Assembly: GCA_031415015.1 (NCBI GenBank) | Contig: JANOQT010000037.1 | Span: 1-64,000 of the forward strand | Reading direction: 5' to 3' | DNA: 64,000 nucleotides | DNA from: JAUYQR01 sp031415015 | GTDB lineage: Bacteria > Pseudomonadota > Alphaproteobacteria > Rhodobacterales > Rhodobacteraceae | Shown here: positions 42,596-51,408 of the stretch, piece by piece | How the letters are laid out: each line of letters begins with the position of its first letter | Position numbering within the stretch: position 1 is the stretch's first letter | Program-made: the position numbers and the translations under genes | The notes under the pieces: model-generated | The model's database searches: none | Told to the model about the DNA's origin: nothing | Seen by the model: the letters and a program-made list of their open reading frames with translations, nothing else

Positions 42596-43753
42596 TCAGT
42601 CGGTTCGGTCTTGTGACAACAGGTACACGGCAAGGCCTGCGGCGGTGGTGACGGCGAAGAACAGGAAAACCGCCTGATAGGGGGCATCCGGATTGGCGGC
42701 ATGGATACGGCCTGTGGCGATCTGGGCGACGCCGATGGGGGCAATGCCGAACAGGTTGAGGAGGGTGACGCCGCGTCCCATCAGATGCGGGGGAAACAAG
42801 GCGCGGCCATGGGCGATGACCATTGGAAAGCTGGCCCCAAAGAACCCGGCTGCAATCAGCAGGGCGGTCGCGGTCGCAGGAGGGGCGGCGGTCGCGGCCC
42901 AGAGCGCGAAAAGGCAGGCAGTCGTGAGGGCGTTGCCGGCAAAAACCACCCATTTGCGGCTGCCGAGCACGCGGTCAAGCGGGCCGTAGGCGAAGTTGCC
43001 CGCAACCATGGCGATACCGATCCAGAGCCCGACTTTGCCCACAGCCAGAGCGTCATAGCCATGCACGTCAGTAAAATACGGTCCGACCCAAAAGCCGCGC
43101 AGTCCGGCAATGGGGGTGTAGCAGACCGCCATCATCGCAAGGATCGGCCAGATCGCGGGCATCCGCAGAAGGTCAAGGAGCGAACCTTTCGGGCCGGTCT
43201 CATTGCGGACCGGATCACGGACAAGGACTGCAATGGCAAGCGCGGTCAGCGCGGTGATCGCCGCGAGGGCGGTGACGGTGGGGCGCCAGCCGAAAGCCTC
43301 CACCGCCGCCGAAAGCGGCAGGGATGACGCAATGTTGCCGAATGCGCCGATGCCGATGGTGGCCCCGGCGAGCGTGCCGAACACGGCGGGAGAAAACTGC
43401 CGCGCGAAGATGAAGTAGCTGGCCATCAGGACCGGTGCGCAGCCGATGCCGATCAGGGCCATGGCGACTTTCAGATGCAGGGCGGTTGTGGCGACGGCGA
43501 ACAGCAGGGCACCGCCGGCCCCGACGACCATCAGGGCGCTGGCGGTCCGTCGCGGACCATACCGGTCCAGTGCCGCGCCGATCGGCAGTTGCATCGCGGC
43601 AAAGGCCAGAAACCACCAGCCTGACGCGGACGCAAGGTCTGCGGCGGTAGCCGAGAGGTCGACTTTCAGCACCGGGGCCAGAACGGCGAGGAAGGCCCGG
43701 TAAAACTGGCTGAGGACATAGGCAAAAATCAGGGCGGCAAGTCCGGCGCGCAT
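42596..43753 (-). CDS. MFS transporter
   Basis: The ATG at 43753 has AAGG upstream; the longer frame adds a Cys/Arg-rich, unlikely N-terminus. The 385-residue protein has 12 hydrophobic segments and the MFS loop 2-3 motif in GAALDRYGPRRT near residue 60. The substrate cannot be told. The central loop between halves (LVRDPVRNETGPKG) is short. It is divergent from the DUF4424 gene at 43891, and asd lies downstream on the same strand. Confidence 0.88.
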   Translation of the reverse strand: MRAGLAALIFAYVLSQFYRAFLAVLAPVLKVDLSATAADLASASGWWFLAFAAMQLPIGAALDRYGPRRTASALMVVGAGGALLFAVATTALHLKVAMALIGIGCAPVLMASYFIFARQFSPAVFGTLAGATIGIGAFGNIASSLPLSAAVEAFGWRPTVTALAAITALTALAIAVLVRDPVRNETGPKGSLLDLLRMPAIWPILAMMAVCYTPIAGLRGFWVGPYFTDVHGYDALAVGKVGLWIGIAMVAGNFAYGPLDRVLGSRKWVVFAGNALTTACLFALWAATAAPPATATALLIAAGFFGASFPMVIAHGRALFPPHLMGRGVTLLNLFGIAPIGVAQIATGRIHAANPDAPYQAVFLFFAVTTAAGLAVYLLSQDRTD

Positions 43754-43890
43754 GGGGGCCTTCAGGTCAATGGCTGTGGGCCGGGTGTAAGCGGTTGTCG
43801 CGGAAAGGGCCAGACATCGCCAACTGATGGCTTGCCGGAAGCTGCGCTCATCGGTCAGATAGCAACAGCGCATTGAATGGAGCATTCCTC

Positions 43891-44940
43891 ATGACCACCC
43901 GGACCTTTCCCGTCGCGGCACTGATGTGCGCGCTGGCTGCACCCTTGGCGGCGAATGACGGCTTTGGCGGGCTGACGGCAACAGGGCTGACATTCGGTGA
44001 AACCGACGCCGTGGCGATGGAGGAGGAAGACCTTTTCATCGGCATCGACGAGATTCGCGTGGACTATGTGTTCCGCAATCTGACCGGTGCGGATGTGACG
44101 GGCGAGGCGATCTTTCCGCTGCCGCCGGTGTCGATTGGCGGGATGATGGAATCCGACTGGAACCTGCCCGAAGACCGCGACCGCGCCAATCTGGTGAACT
44201 TCACGGCGGTTGTGGACGGGGTCGAGGTGCCGGTGAGCATTGACCGGATCGCCGTGATTGCCCCGCCATGGCAGGAAGGGCATCCTTTGTCCGCGCAATA
44301 CGACACCCCCGGGCGCGACGTGACGGCAGACCTGGCGCGGCTGGGCATCCCCCTGTCGCTGAACGGCGAGACGGTGCTGGCGGCACTGCATCAGCTGGAC
44401 GATGTGGCCAAGGCAGAGGCAATCGCGCTGGGGCTGGCCGAGTTCTATGAGGATGGCGCGGGCGGCGATTATCCCTATCCCGCGTGGTCCATCGTGCTGC
44501 GCTATCACTGGACGCAGACCTTTCCGGCCGGTCAGGTGGTCAAGATCAGCCATGCGTATGAGAACCGGTCCTCGGGCGGGCTGTTCGGCTGGGTGCATCC
44601 GCCGGAAGATTACATGCAAACGGCGGTGGACCAGTACTGCATCGACGAGGGCACCTCGCGGGCGCTGGTCAAGGTGCTGGCGCGGACGCCCGAGGATGGC
44701 GAGGCGTACTCGATGGGGATGTCATGGAACATCGGCTACGTTCTGCGCACGGCCAACAGCTGGGCGGGACCGATCAAGCGCTTCAGGCTGACCATCGACA
44801 AAGGTGCGCCGGGCAATATCGTGTCGCTGTGTGCCGACGGGATCAGGAAGACCGGCCCCACGACCTTTGTGATGGAGAAGACGGACTTCGTGCCGGACCG
44901 CGATCTGGAAATTCTGATCGCAGTGCCGATGGAAAACTGA
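43891..44940 (+). CDS. DUF4424 exported protein
   Basis: The ATG at 43891 has GGAG upstream and opens a signal peptide (MTTRTFPVAALMCALAAPLAAND). The 349-residue protein has the family's ANDGFGGLTATGL start, VDYVFRNLTGADVTGEAIFPLPP (about 57-79) and the C-terminal TFVMEKTDFVPDRDLEILI. Two Cys (DQYCIDEG and VSLCADG) may pair. The fold is beta-rich and the protein is periplasmic or outer-envelope. Function unknown. Confidence 0.87.
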   Translation: MTTRTFPVAALMCALAAPLAANDGFGGLTATGLTFGETDAVAMEEEDLFIGIDEIRVDYVFRNLTGADVTGEAIFPLPPVSIGGMMESDWNLPEDRDRANLVNFTAVVDGVEVPVSIDRIAVIAPPWQEGHPLSAQYDTPGRDVTADLARLGIPLSLNGETVLAALHQLDDVAKAEAIALGLAEFYEDGAGGDYPYPAWSIVLRYHWTQTFPAGQVVKISHAYENRSSGGLFGWVHPPEDYMQTAVDQYCIDEGTSRALVKVLARTPEDGEAYSMGMSWNIGYVLRTANSWAGPIKRFRLTIDKGAPGNIVSLCADGIRKTGPTTFVMEKTDFVPDRDLEILIAVPMEN

Positions 44941-44944
44941 CGGA

Positions 44945-46183
44945 TCAGGCGGCTTGCAGGGCAAGTGGCCGTTCCCGGATCGGCAGGTGGACGATGGCCG
45001 AAAACGCCCCGACACCCACGCCGATCCACCACACCAGATTGTAATCGCCGTTCAGATCGTAAAGCTTGCCACCAAGCCAGACCCCAAGAAAGCTGCCGAT
45101 CTGGTGGCTAAGAAAGATGAACCCATATAGCGTGCCCATGTAGCGCACGCCATAAATCTGCGCGACCAGCCCGCTGGTCAGCGGCACCGTCGCCAGCCAC
45201 ATCGCGCCCATGGCCGCCGAATAGACCAGAACAGTGGTCGGCGTCATCGGCAGCAGGATGAACAGTGCCGACGCCAGAGTGCGCCCGGTGTAGATGAGGG
45301 CCAGCAGGTATTTCTTCGGGAAATGCCCGCCCAGCCACCCGGCCAGCACGGACCCCGCGATGTTGGCCACGCCGATCACCGCGATGGCCACCGCCCCAAG
45401 CGCTGATGTTGTGGTGATGCCTGCCCCGGCAAGCATGCTGGTCGGATCAATCGGGCCGCAAACCTCGGTGATGAAAGCCGGGAAATGTGCGGTGATGAAC
45501 CCAAGCTGATAGCCACAAGAGAAGAAACCAAGAAAGATCAACGTGTAGGACGGGTCGCGGAACGCCCGCCGTACCACCATCAGCAGGCCCTCGTCCGGCT
45601 CCGTCTGGGCATGGGACCTTTGCGGTGCGCGCAGGAACGGCAGGGCAAGAAGGGCCGACAGAATGACAGCGGCAAAGATCACGAACACCGTTTGCCAGCT
45701 GTAGCTTTGCAAAAGAAATTCAGCTGCAGGCGGGCCGATCACCTGGCCCGCCGATCCGATTGCCGATCCGATGCCCAGCGTCAGGCTGCGGCGCTGTGGG
45801 CTGGCTGCACGTCCGATCATCGGCAGGATGACACCGAAACCGGTGCCCGCAATGCCGAAGCCGACAAGGATGGCCAATCCCTGATGCTGCCCCGGAGTGA
45901 CCGCGTAGGCCGACAGAACCAGCCCAAGCGCGTATAGTAAAGCGCCGATGATGATGGTTTTGCGGTCGCCGAACCGCTCTCCAAAGGCCGAGAACATCGG
46001 CTGGCCGATGCCCCAGGCCAGGTTCTGGATCGCGATGGCCGTCGAGAAATCTGAACGCAGCCAGCCGAACTCGGTCGCGACGGGGATCTGAAAGATGCCA
46101 AAGCTGGCGCGGATCGCGAAGGACAGCATCAGGATGGTGCAGCCCGCAACGAGGACAGGGGTAAAGATCGAGGGCTTTGCCAT
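44945..46183 (-). CDS. MFS transporter (monocarboxylate/oxalate-formate antiporter-like)
   Basis: The 412-residue protein has 12 membrane segments. The first, LVAGCTILMLSFAIRASFGIFQIPVA, and ERFGDRKTIIIGALLYALGLVLSA resemble the oxalate/formate antiporter and monocarboxylate branch of MFS. IYGVRYMGTLYGFIFLSHQIGSFLG in the C-terminal half is typical of that group. No enzyme for an organic acid is adjacent, so the substrate is open. Its stop lies 5 bases from the convergent DUF4424 stop. Confidence 0.88.
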   Translation of the reverse strand: MAKPSIFTPVLVAGCTILMLSFAIRASFGIFQIPVATEFGWLRSDFSTAIAIQNLAWGIGQPMFSAFGERFGDRKTIIIGALLYALGLVLSAYAVTPGQHQGLAILVGFGIAGTGFGVILPMIGRAASPQRRSLTLGIGSAIGSAGQVIGPPAAEFLLQSYSWQTVFVIFAAVILSALLALPFLRAPQRSHAQTEPDEGLLMVVRRAFRDPSYTLIFLGFFSCGYQLGFITAHFPAFITEVCGPIDPTSMLAGAGITTTSALGAVAIAVIGVANIAGSVLAGWLGGHFPKKYLLALIYTGRTLASALFILLPMTPTTVLVYSAAMGAMWLATVPLTSGLVAQIYGVRYMGTLYGFIFLSHQIGSFLGVWLGGKLYDLNGDYNLVWWIGVGVGAFSAIVHLPIRERPLALQAA

Positions 46184-46250
46184 GGGTGTCTCCGTCGCTC
46201 AGGCGCGGACCATGTGGCGGGGTTGCGGATGCGTCAAATGAAGAATTGTT

Positions 46251-46421
46251 ATGGTTACATCGAAGCGCGGCCAGACGGCTGCCGCTCGCCTTGGTATTTC
46301 CGTGGCGGAACTGCCGCATTTGTGCTGGTTTACAGTGATTTCGCGGGCTGTGCGCACAGTTGACCTGTTGCATAAACAGTGGGACGGCTATGCGCGCCGG
46401 GCACAGGTCGGAGGACGATGA
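46251..46421 (+). CDS. possible 56-aa leader ORF before the GH13 gene
   Basis: A small frame begins at ATG 46251 (MVTSKRGQTAAARLGISVAE) and ends with TGA at 46419-46421, overlapping the GH13 start region in an ATGATG context. The early part weakly resembles a helix-turn-helix end. It may be a coupled leader peptide or chance. I put it down because it fits the junction exactly, not because its composition is convincing. Confidence 0.25.
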   Translation: MVTSKRGQTAAARLGISVAELPHLCWFTVISRAVRTVDLLHKQWDGYARRAQVGGR

Positions 46422-48031
46422 TGCAGGATTGGTGGCGCGGTTCGGTGACCTATCAGGTCTATCCCCGGTCGTTTCAGGACGACAATGGCGACGGGGTGGG
46501 CGACCTGCCGGGGATCACGCGGCGGCTGGATCATCTGGCCGCTCTGGGGGTGGATGCGGTGTGGCTCAGCCCGTTCTTTCGCTCGCCCATGGCGGACATG
46601 GGGTATGACGTGTCGGATTATACTGATGTCGATCCGGTGTTCGGAACGCTGGCGGACTTTGACGCGCTGGTGACAAAGGCGCATGCGCTGGGGCTGAAGG
46701 TCATCATCGACCAGGTGCTGAGCCATTCGTCGGACAAACACCCGGCGTTTACCGTCAGCCGCGCCGACCGGGTCAATCCCAAGGCCGACTGGTACGTCTG
46801 GGCCGATCCCAAGCATGACGGCTCGCCGCCGAACAACTGGCTGTCGGTGTTCGGCGGACCGGCATGGCAATGGGACGCGCGGCGCAAGCAGTACTATCTG
46901 CACAACTTTCTGACCAGCCAGCCGGACCTGAACTATCACAACCCGGACGTGCAGGATTGGGCCTTGGACTGCATGCGCTTTTGGCTGGAGCGCGGGGTGG
47001 ACGGGTTCCGCTTCGATACGGTGAACTACTTTTTCCACGACCGTCTGCTGCGCGACGATGCCGCCGATTTCCGAGTCAAGGCGGAACCGGAGGGCAACCC
47101 CTACGGCATGCAGTACCACCTGTTTTCCAAGAACCAGCCGGAAAACCTGGCCTGGATGGAGCGTATTCGCGGGGTGCTGGACGCGTATGGCGCAGCGAGT
47201 GTGGGCGAGATGGGCGAAAGCCACCATGCCATCGCGATGATGGGCGACTACACCGCGCCGGGGCGGCTGCATCAGTGCTATTCGTTCGAGTTGATGGGCT
47301 ACGACTATTCGGCGGCGTTCTTCCGGTCGCGCCTTGAAGGGTTTTTCACCGGCGCGCCCGAAGGCTGGCCGATGTGGGCGTTTTCCAACCATGATGTTGT
47401 GCGGCACGCTTCGCGCTGGGCAAAGTATGGCGATAGCCTTGACGCGCTGGCGATGCAGGCGGGGGCTTTGCTGTTGTCGTTCGAAGGGTCGATCTGTCTG
47501 TGGCAGGGCGAGGAACTGGGGCAGACCAATACCGAACTGGGGTTCGAGCAGCTGACCGATCCGCAAGGGATCACCTTCTGGCCGGAGCCGGTTGGACGCG
47601 ACAACACCCGAACGCCGATGGTCTGGGACGGGTCAGAGTTCGGCGGCTTTTCGACGGTCAAACCGTGGCTGCCGGTCAAGCCGCCGCAACTGGCGCGGAA
47701 CGTTGCACTTCAGGACGGCGTTGCGGGATCGGTGCTGGAACAGTACCGGGCGATGATCGGGTTCCGCAAGGGATCGGTCGCGCTGCGTGCGGGGCGGACG
47801 CGGTTCCTTGATCTGGGCGAGCCGGTGCTGTGCTTTGTGCGCGAAGCGGCAGGGGAAAGCCTGCTGTGCCTGTTCAACCTGTCGCCAGTGGCGTTGAACC
47901 TTGTGGTGGACGGGGTGGGTGCGCTGGTCGGCCCGTCACTGGCCGCCGGGCTGGACGGCGGGCGGCTGGTGCTGGGGCCGAACGCGGTGGCCTTCCTGAC
48001 GGTGACCGGCGTGGTCGCGGTCGGGGATTGA
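46421..48031 (+). CDS. alpha-glucosidase, GH13 (subfamily 23-like, AglA type)
   Basis: The enzyme hydrolyses alpha-glucosidic links of small sugars such as sucrose, maltose or trehalulose in the cytosol. With the ATG at 46421 (GGAGGAC upstream; 46418 is equally possible) it has 536 residues. The GH13 conserved regions are visible: IIDQVLSHSS, GFRFDTVNY with nucleophile Asp199, VGEMGE with Glu263 as likely acid/base, and SNHD with His324-Asp325. No signal peptide. No agl transport genes adjoin it; the galactoside operon converges on it. Confidence 0.92.
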   Translation: MQDWWRGSVTYQVYPRSFQDDNGDGVGDLPGITRRLDHLAALGVDAVWLSPFFRSPMADMGYDVSDYTDVDPVFGTLADFDALVTKAHALGLKVIIDQVLSHSSDKHPAFTVSRADRVNPKADWYVWADPKHDGSPPNNWLSVFGGPAWQWDARRKQYYLHNFLTSQPDLNYHNPDVQDWALDCMRFWLERGVDGFRFDTVNYFFHDRLLRDDAADFRVKAEPEGNPYGMQYHLFSKNQPENLAWMERIRGVLDAYGAASVGEMGESHHAIAMMGDYTAPGRLHQCYSFELMGYDYSAAFFRSRLEGFFTGAPEGWPMWAFSNHDVVRHASRWAKYGDSLDALAMQAGALLLSFEGSICLWQGEELGQTNTELGFEQLTDPQGITFWPEPVGRDNTRTPMVWDGSEFGGFSTVKPWLPVKPPQLARNVALQDGVAGSVLEQYRAMIGFRKGSVALRAGRTRFLDLGEPVLCFVREAAGESLLCLFNLSPVALNLVVDGVGALVGPSLAAGLDGGRLVLGPNAVAFLTVTGVVAVGD

Positions 48032-48043
48032 GTGCGCGGCCAC

Positions 48044-48066
48044 GATGGGCAGATTGCCCATCCTAC
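48044..48066. repeat. convergent-junction palindrome, copy D
   Basis: GATGGGCAGATTGCCCATCC followed by TAC, between the GH13 stop (48031) and the GH42 stop. The GH42 stop codon (TAG on the minus strand) lies inside the element. Confidence 0.85.
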
Positions 48067-49964
48067 AGGTCCGTCCAGTGCACCCCGGCCGGGGGGATGC
48101 TGACGCCGCCCCATTCCGCGGGTACCGGGTTGTAGTTGAACAGGAACCGGTGCGTGGCGCTGTCGCGGCGGCGCAGGCCTTCGGGCAGGGGGTCGGTCTC
48201 TATCCCTTCGGCCCTGCAGGCGGTTTGCAGGATGCGGGTCAGGGCGACATCATCGGGCCACCCCGCCAGATAGTGCTGCTTGCCAACTGAGACCATCGCA
48301 GGCCAGCCGTCAGCCGCAGCTTCGGTCACAGTCGCAGTCCCTTCCAGTTTCTCGCGCCAATGCAACAGGTTTCCGCCTTGTACGAGGGGCACCGGCACAT
48401 CCGGTGGCAGGCTTTCAACCCGGATGATTTGCGCATCCAGGCCGGGCAGGTTGGGTGGCAGCGGCACCGGAATGGCAAAGTTCGCGGTCTTGGAATTGGT
48501 GCGTGGGCCGAGGATGCTGGTGCCTTGATGCGCCGAAAGGGCGTGCTTCAGCGCGTCCGACAGGGTGAACAAGCCGGGTGCCAGCACCAGTTTGTAAGCC
48601 GACAGATCAGTGGTGTCGGGCGGCAGGATATCGACGTTCAGGCCAAGGCGGCGCAACCCCTTGTACATATCGAACACCAGCCAGAGATAGCTGAAGCCTT
48701 TGCCCTGCGGCTGGATGTCCCATGCCCAGTCCGACGCATAGTCGAAGATCAGCGCCACATCGGCCTTTGCCGTGCCCACGTCCGGCATGGCGGCCAATTC
48801 GCGGGCAACGGTTTCCGCCTCGCCAAACGCCTGCGCGGGGGCAGAGTCGGGCCGCAGAAGCCCCGCGTGCATCTGTTCTTGCGCGAAGGGGGCCTGCCGC
48901 CAGCGGAAATAGCACACCGCTTCGGCCCCATGGGCAAACGCCTCCCACGCCCAAAGACGGGCCATGCCGGGCAGCGGATCAGGGTTGTAGGGGGCCCAGT
49001 TCACCGGGCCGGGCTGTTGTTCCATGATCCACCAGCGGCCCCTTCCAACAGCGCGGTACAGGTCATGGTGGAAAGCCTGAAAATCCGGATCGCCTTGATG
49101 CACGAAGCGGCGCTTGTGTTCGGCGGGTGCGGGGATGCGGTCGGACAGAAAGCCCAAAGGATAGCTGTCCCACGAGGCGATATCGAGATCGGCCCCCGTG
49201 GCGAAGTGGTCGAACTCGGTCACGCCGCCCATGTAGTTGTGCGCAATGGGCGCGGCGGAGTGTTTGCGGATGATGTCAGTTTGCAAGCGGTTGAAGCTGA
49301 CCACTTCGTCACTGGCAAAGCGGCGGAAATCCATGACGTGGCTTGGGTTCGGTTCCGTCACTGTCAGGTTCGGCAGGCCGATCTCGTTGAAACCGCTGTA
49401 TTCCATCGACCAGAACAAGTTGCCCCAGGCGCGGTTCAGCGCTTCCGGCGACTGATACTTCTGCGCCAGCCAGTTGCGGAACGCCGTGCGGGCGGCGTCG
49501 GAATAGCTGAGCGTGGTTGAGTGGCAGGCGTATTCATTATCGGTCTGCCATGCGGCGACATGCGGGTTATGGCCGTAGCGTTCGGCCATTGCGGAAACAA
49601 TCTTGGCGCATTCTGTCCGATAGCCGGGGTGAGAGAAACAATAGTGGCGGCGCGAGCCAAAGCCACGTGGTTTGCCATCCTTGTCCATCGCCAGCATGTC
49701 GGGGTGACGGTCCAGCATCCAGCGCGGCGGTGTGGCGGTGGGCGTGCCAAGCACGACTTGCAGGCCATGGTCGCCAAGGGTGGCGATGGCGCGGTCAAGC
49801 CAGCCCCAGTCATAGGTGCCGGGGGTGGGTTCCATCCGGCTCCATGCAAATTCGCCGATACGAACCCAGGTCAGGCCAAGCGCGGCCATGCGGGCGGCGT
49901 CTTCGGTCCACTGCGCCTCGGGCCAGTGTTCGGGGTAGTAGCAGACACCAAGAGTGCGTTTCAT
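48063..49964 (-). CDS. beta-galactosidase, GH42
   Basis: GH42 enzymes release galactose from the non-reducing end of beta-galactosides. The 633-residue protein has the TIM-barrel domain (about 1-390) with acid/base Glu144 (QTDNEYACH) and nucleophile Glu315 (WWIMEQQPG). A trimerisation domain with LVLAPGLFTLSDAL and a small beta domain follow. It is the last gene of the galactoside operon and lacks a signal peptide, so it acts on imported sugars. Its start overlaps the lactonase stop by 4 bases. Confidence 0.94.
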   Translation of the reverse strand: MKRTLGVCYYPEHWPEAQWTEDAARMAALGLTWVRIGEFAWSRMEPTPGTYDWGWLDRAIATLGDHGLQVVLGTPTATPPRWMLDRHPDMLAMDKDGKPRGFGSRRHYCFSHPGYRTECAKIVSAMAERYGHNPHVAAWQTDNEYACHSTTLSYSDAARTAFRNWLAQKYQSPEALNRAWGNLFWSMEYSGFNEIGLPNLTVTEPNPSHVMDFRRFASDEVVSFNRLQTDIIRKHSAAPIAHNYMGGVTEFDHFATGADLDIASWDSYPLGFLSDRIPAPAEHKRRFVHQGDPDFQAFHHDLYRAVGRGRWWIMEQQPGPVNWAPYNPDPLPGMARLWAWEAFAHGAEAVCYFRWRQAPFAQEQMHAGLLRPDSAPAQAFGEAETVARELAAMPDVGTAKADVALIFDYASDWAWDIQPQGKGFSYLWLVFDMYKGLRRLGLNVDILPPDTTDLSAYKLVLAPGLFTLSDALKHALSAHQGTSILGPRTNSKTANFAIPVPLPPNLPGLDAQIIRVESLPPDVPVPLVQGGNLLHWREKLEGTATVTEAAADGWPAMVSVGKQHYLAGWPDDVALTRILQTACRAEGIETDPLPEGLRRRDSATHRFLFNYNPVPAEWGGVSIPPAGVHWTDL

Positions 49965-50803
49965 AAGAGGACCTGATGTTCGGGCTGGCCCTGCGCTGCG
50001 CCGGGGGCCATGAAGGTTTTGCCAGCATCCGGGTGGGCGGCGCGGTTGGCGGCGTCCATGCCTTGCAGGGCGGTGGTGCAGTACAGCGTGTCACCGCCAA
50101 ACGCCGGGCAAGAGGTATGGGGCGCGTCGAAGGGGATGGCGCGCAGGAACTGGCCGTCCGGCGCATAGGCGGCAACGCGGGCAGCACCCCATTGCGCCAG
50201 CCACATGATGCCGGTGGCGTCGATTACCGCGCCGTCGGGGTTCAGGCCTTCGGAGGTGAGGTCAAGGAAGACTTCCGGTTCGCCCTTGGGCCAGCCATTG
50301 GCGTCCAGCGCCACGCGCATCACGCAGCCCGTAACGGTATCCGCGAAATGGGCGGTCTTGCCATCCGGAGTGAAACAGATCGCGTTCGGGATCGAGATAC
50401 CGGGAAACAGGCGGCGCAGTTCGCCCCGGTAATAGCGGTAGATGGCCCCTGTGCCGGGGCTTTCCGTCAGGCCCATGGTGCCGATCCAGAAGCCGCCCTG
50501 CGGATCGGCGCGGCCATCATTGGACCGGGTGTCGGAGGTGTCGGCTTCGAGGGCCACCAATGGTGCTTGCAGGCCGGTTTCGAGGTTGAACCGGAACAGG
50601 TTGGTGTCCGAAGCGATCAGCAATTCGTCAGTGTTGATCCAGCCCGCGGCAGAGACCATCCTGTCAAACTGCCATTCGCCGGGACCACCGGCGGTACGGG
50701 TCAGCAGGCGCTTGCCGGTTATGTCGAACCAGAACAGCTGCTGGCGCAGGGGGTGCCACAGCGGGCCTTCACCAAGCGCACAGGGGCGGTCGTCAAAGAT
50801 CAT
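49961..50803 (-). CDS. SMP-30/gluconolactonase family lactonase
   Basis: The 280-residue six-bladed propeller has the metal-binding landmarks: ALGEGPLWHP with Glu near residue 13, NDGRADPQGGFWIGTMG near 94-110, SIPNAICFTPDGKTAHFADT, and LNPDGAVIDATG. The family hydrolyses sugar lactones. Between a sugar dehydrogenase and galactonate-pathway genes, it should open galactono-lactone to galactonate. Start and stop overlap its neighbours by 4 bases on both sides. Confidence 0.92.
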   Translation of the reverse strand: MIFDDRPCALGEGPLWHPLRQQLFWFDITGKRLLTRTAGGPGEWQFDRMVSAAGWINTDELLIASDTNLFRFNLETGLQAPLVALEADTSDTRSNDGRADPQGGFWIGTMGLTESPGTGAIYRYYRGELRRLFPGISIPNAICFTPDGKTAHFADTVTGCVMRVALDANGWPKGEPEVFLDLTSEGLNPDGAVIDATGIMWLAQWGAARVAAYAPDGQFLRAIPFDAPHTSCPAFGGDTLYCTTALQGMDAANRAAHPDAGKTFMAPGAAQGQPEHQVLL

Positions 50804-51408
50804 GCGAAGGCTGCATCATGGGCGGCGACGATGATCGCCGCGCGGATTGTGACCTCGGCCGGGGTCAGGCCGGGGATGTACAGCGCCGTGCCGATGCCAA
50901 AGCCAGAGGCCCCGGCATTGACCCATTGGGCAAAGTTCCCGGGGCCCGCGCCACCGACGGCATAGACCTGCGTAGCTCTGGGCAGCACGGCGCGGATCGC
51001 CTTGAGGCCGTCGGGGCCGATCAGACTTGCCGGAAAGATCTTCAGCCCGGTCGCCCCGGCCTTCAGCGCGGCAAAGCACTCGGTCGGGGTCATCACGCCG
51101 GGCCAGGACGCCATGCCGCGGGCACGGGTGGCCGTGATGACGGAAGTGTCGCAATTGGGCGAGACGATCAAAGTGCCGCCTGCGTCCTGCACTTGCGCCA
51201 CCTCGGTGGCGGTCAGGACAGTGCCTGCGCCGACCTCCACCTCTGTCGGCAAAGCGCGGGCCATCATGGCGATAGAGGCAAAGGCATCCGGCGAATTCAG
51301 CGGCACTTCGATTCGGGTGATCCCGGCCGCGACCAGAGCCTGCGCCACGGGCAGGGCTTCGGCCGGGGTGATGCCGCGCAGGATGGCGATCAGGTTGCGA
51401 TGGGTCAT
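50800..51408 (-). CDS. dgoA: 2-dehydro-3-deoxy-6-phosphogalactonate aldolase
   Basis: The enzyme splits KDPGal into pyruvate and glyceraldehyde 3-phosphate. The 202-residue class I aldolase has the family core RGITPAEAL, catalytic Glu34 (RIEVPLNSP), and Schiff-base Lys123 in GLKIFPASLIGP. GGAGPGNFAQWVNAGASGFGIG near the C-terminus is DgoA-like and separates it from the Eda group. It is coupled to dgoK by a 4-base overlap. Confidence 0.93.
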   Translation of the reverse strand: MTHRNLIAILRGITPAEALPVAQALVAAGITRIEVPLNSPDAFASIAMMARALPTEVEVGAGTVLTATEVAQVQDAGGTLIVSPNCDTSVITATRARGMASWPGVMTPTECFAALKAGATGLKIFPASLIGPDGLKAIRAVLPRATQVYAVGGAGPGNFAQWVNAGASGFGIGTALYIPGLTPAEVTIRAAIIVAAHDAAFA

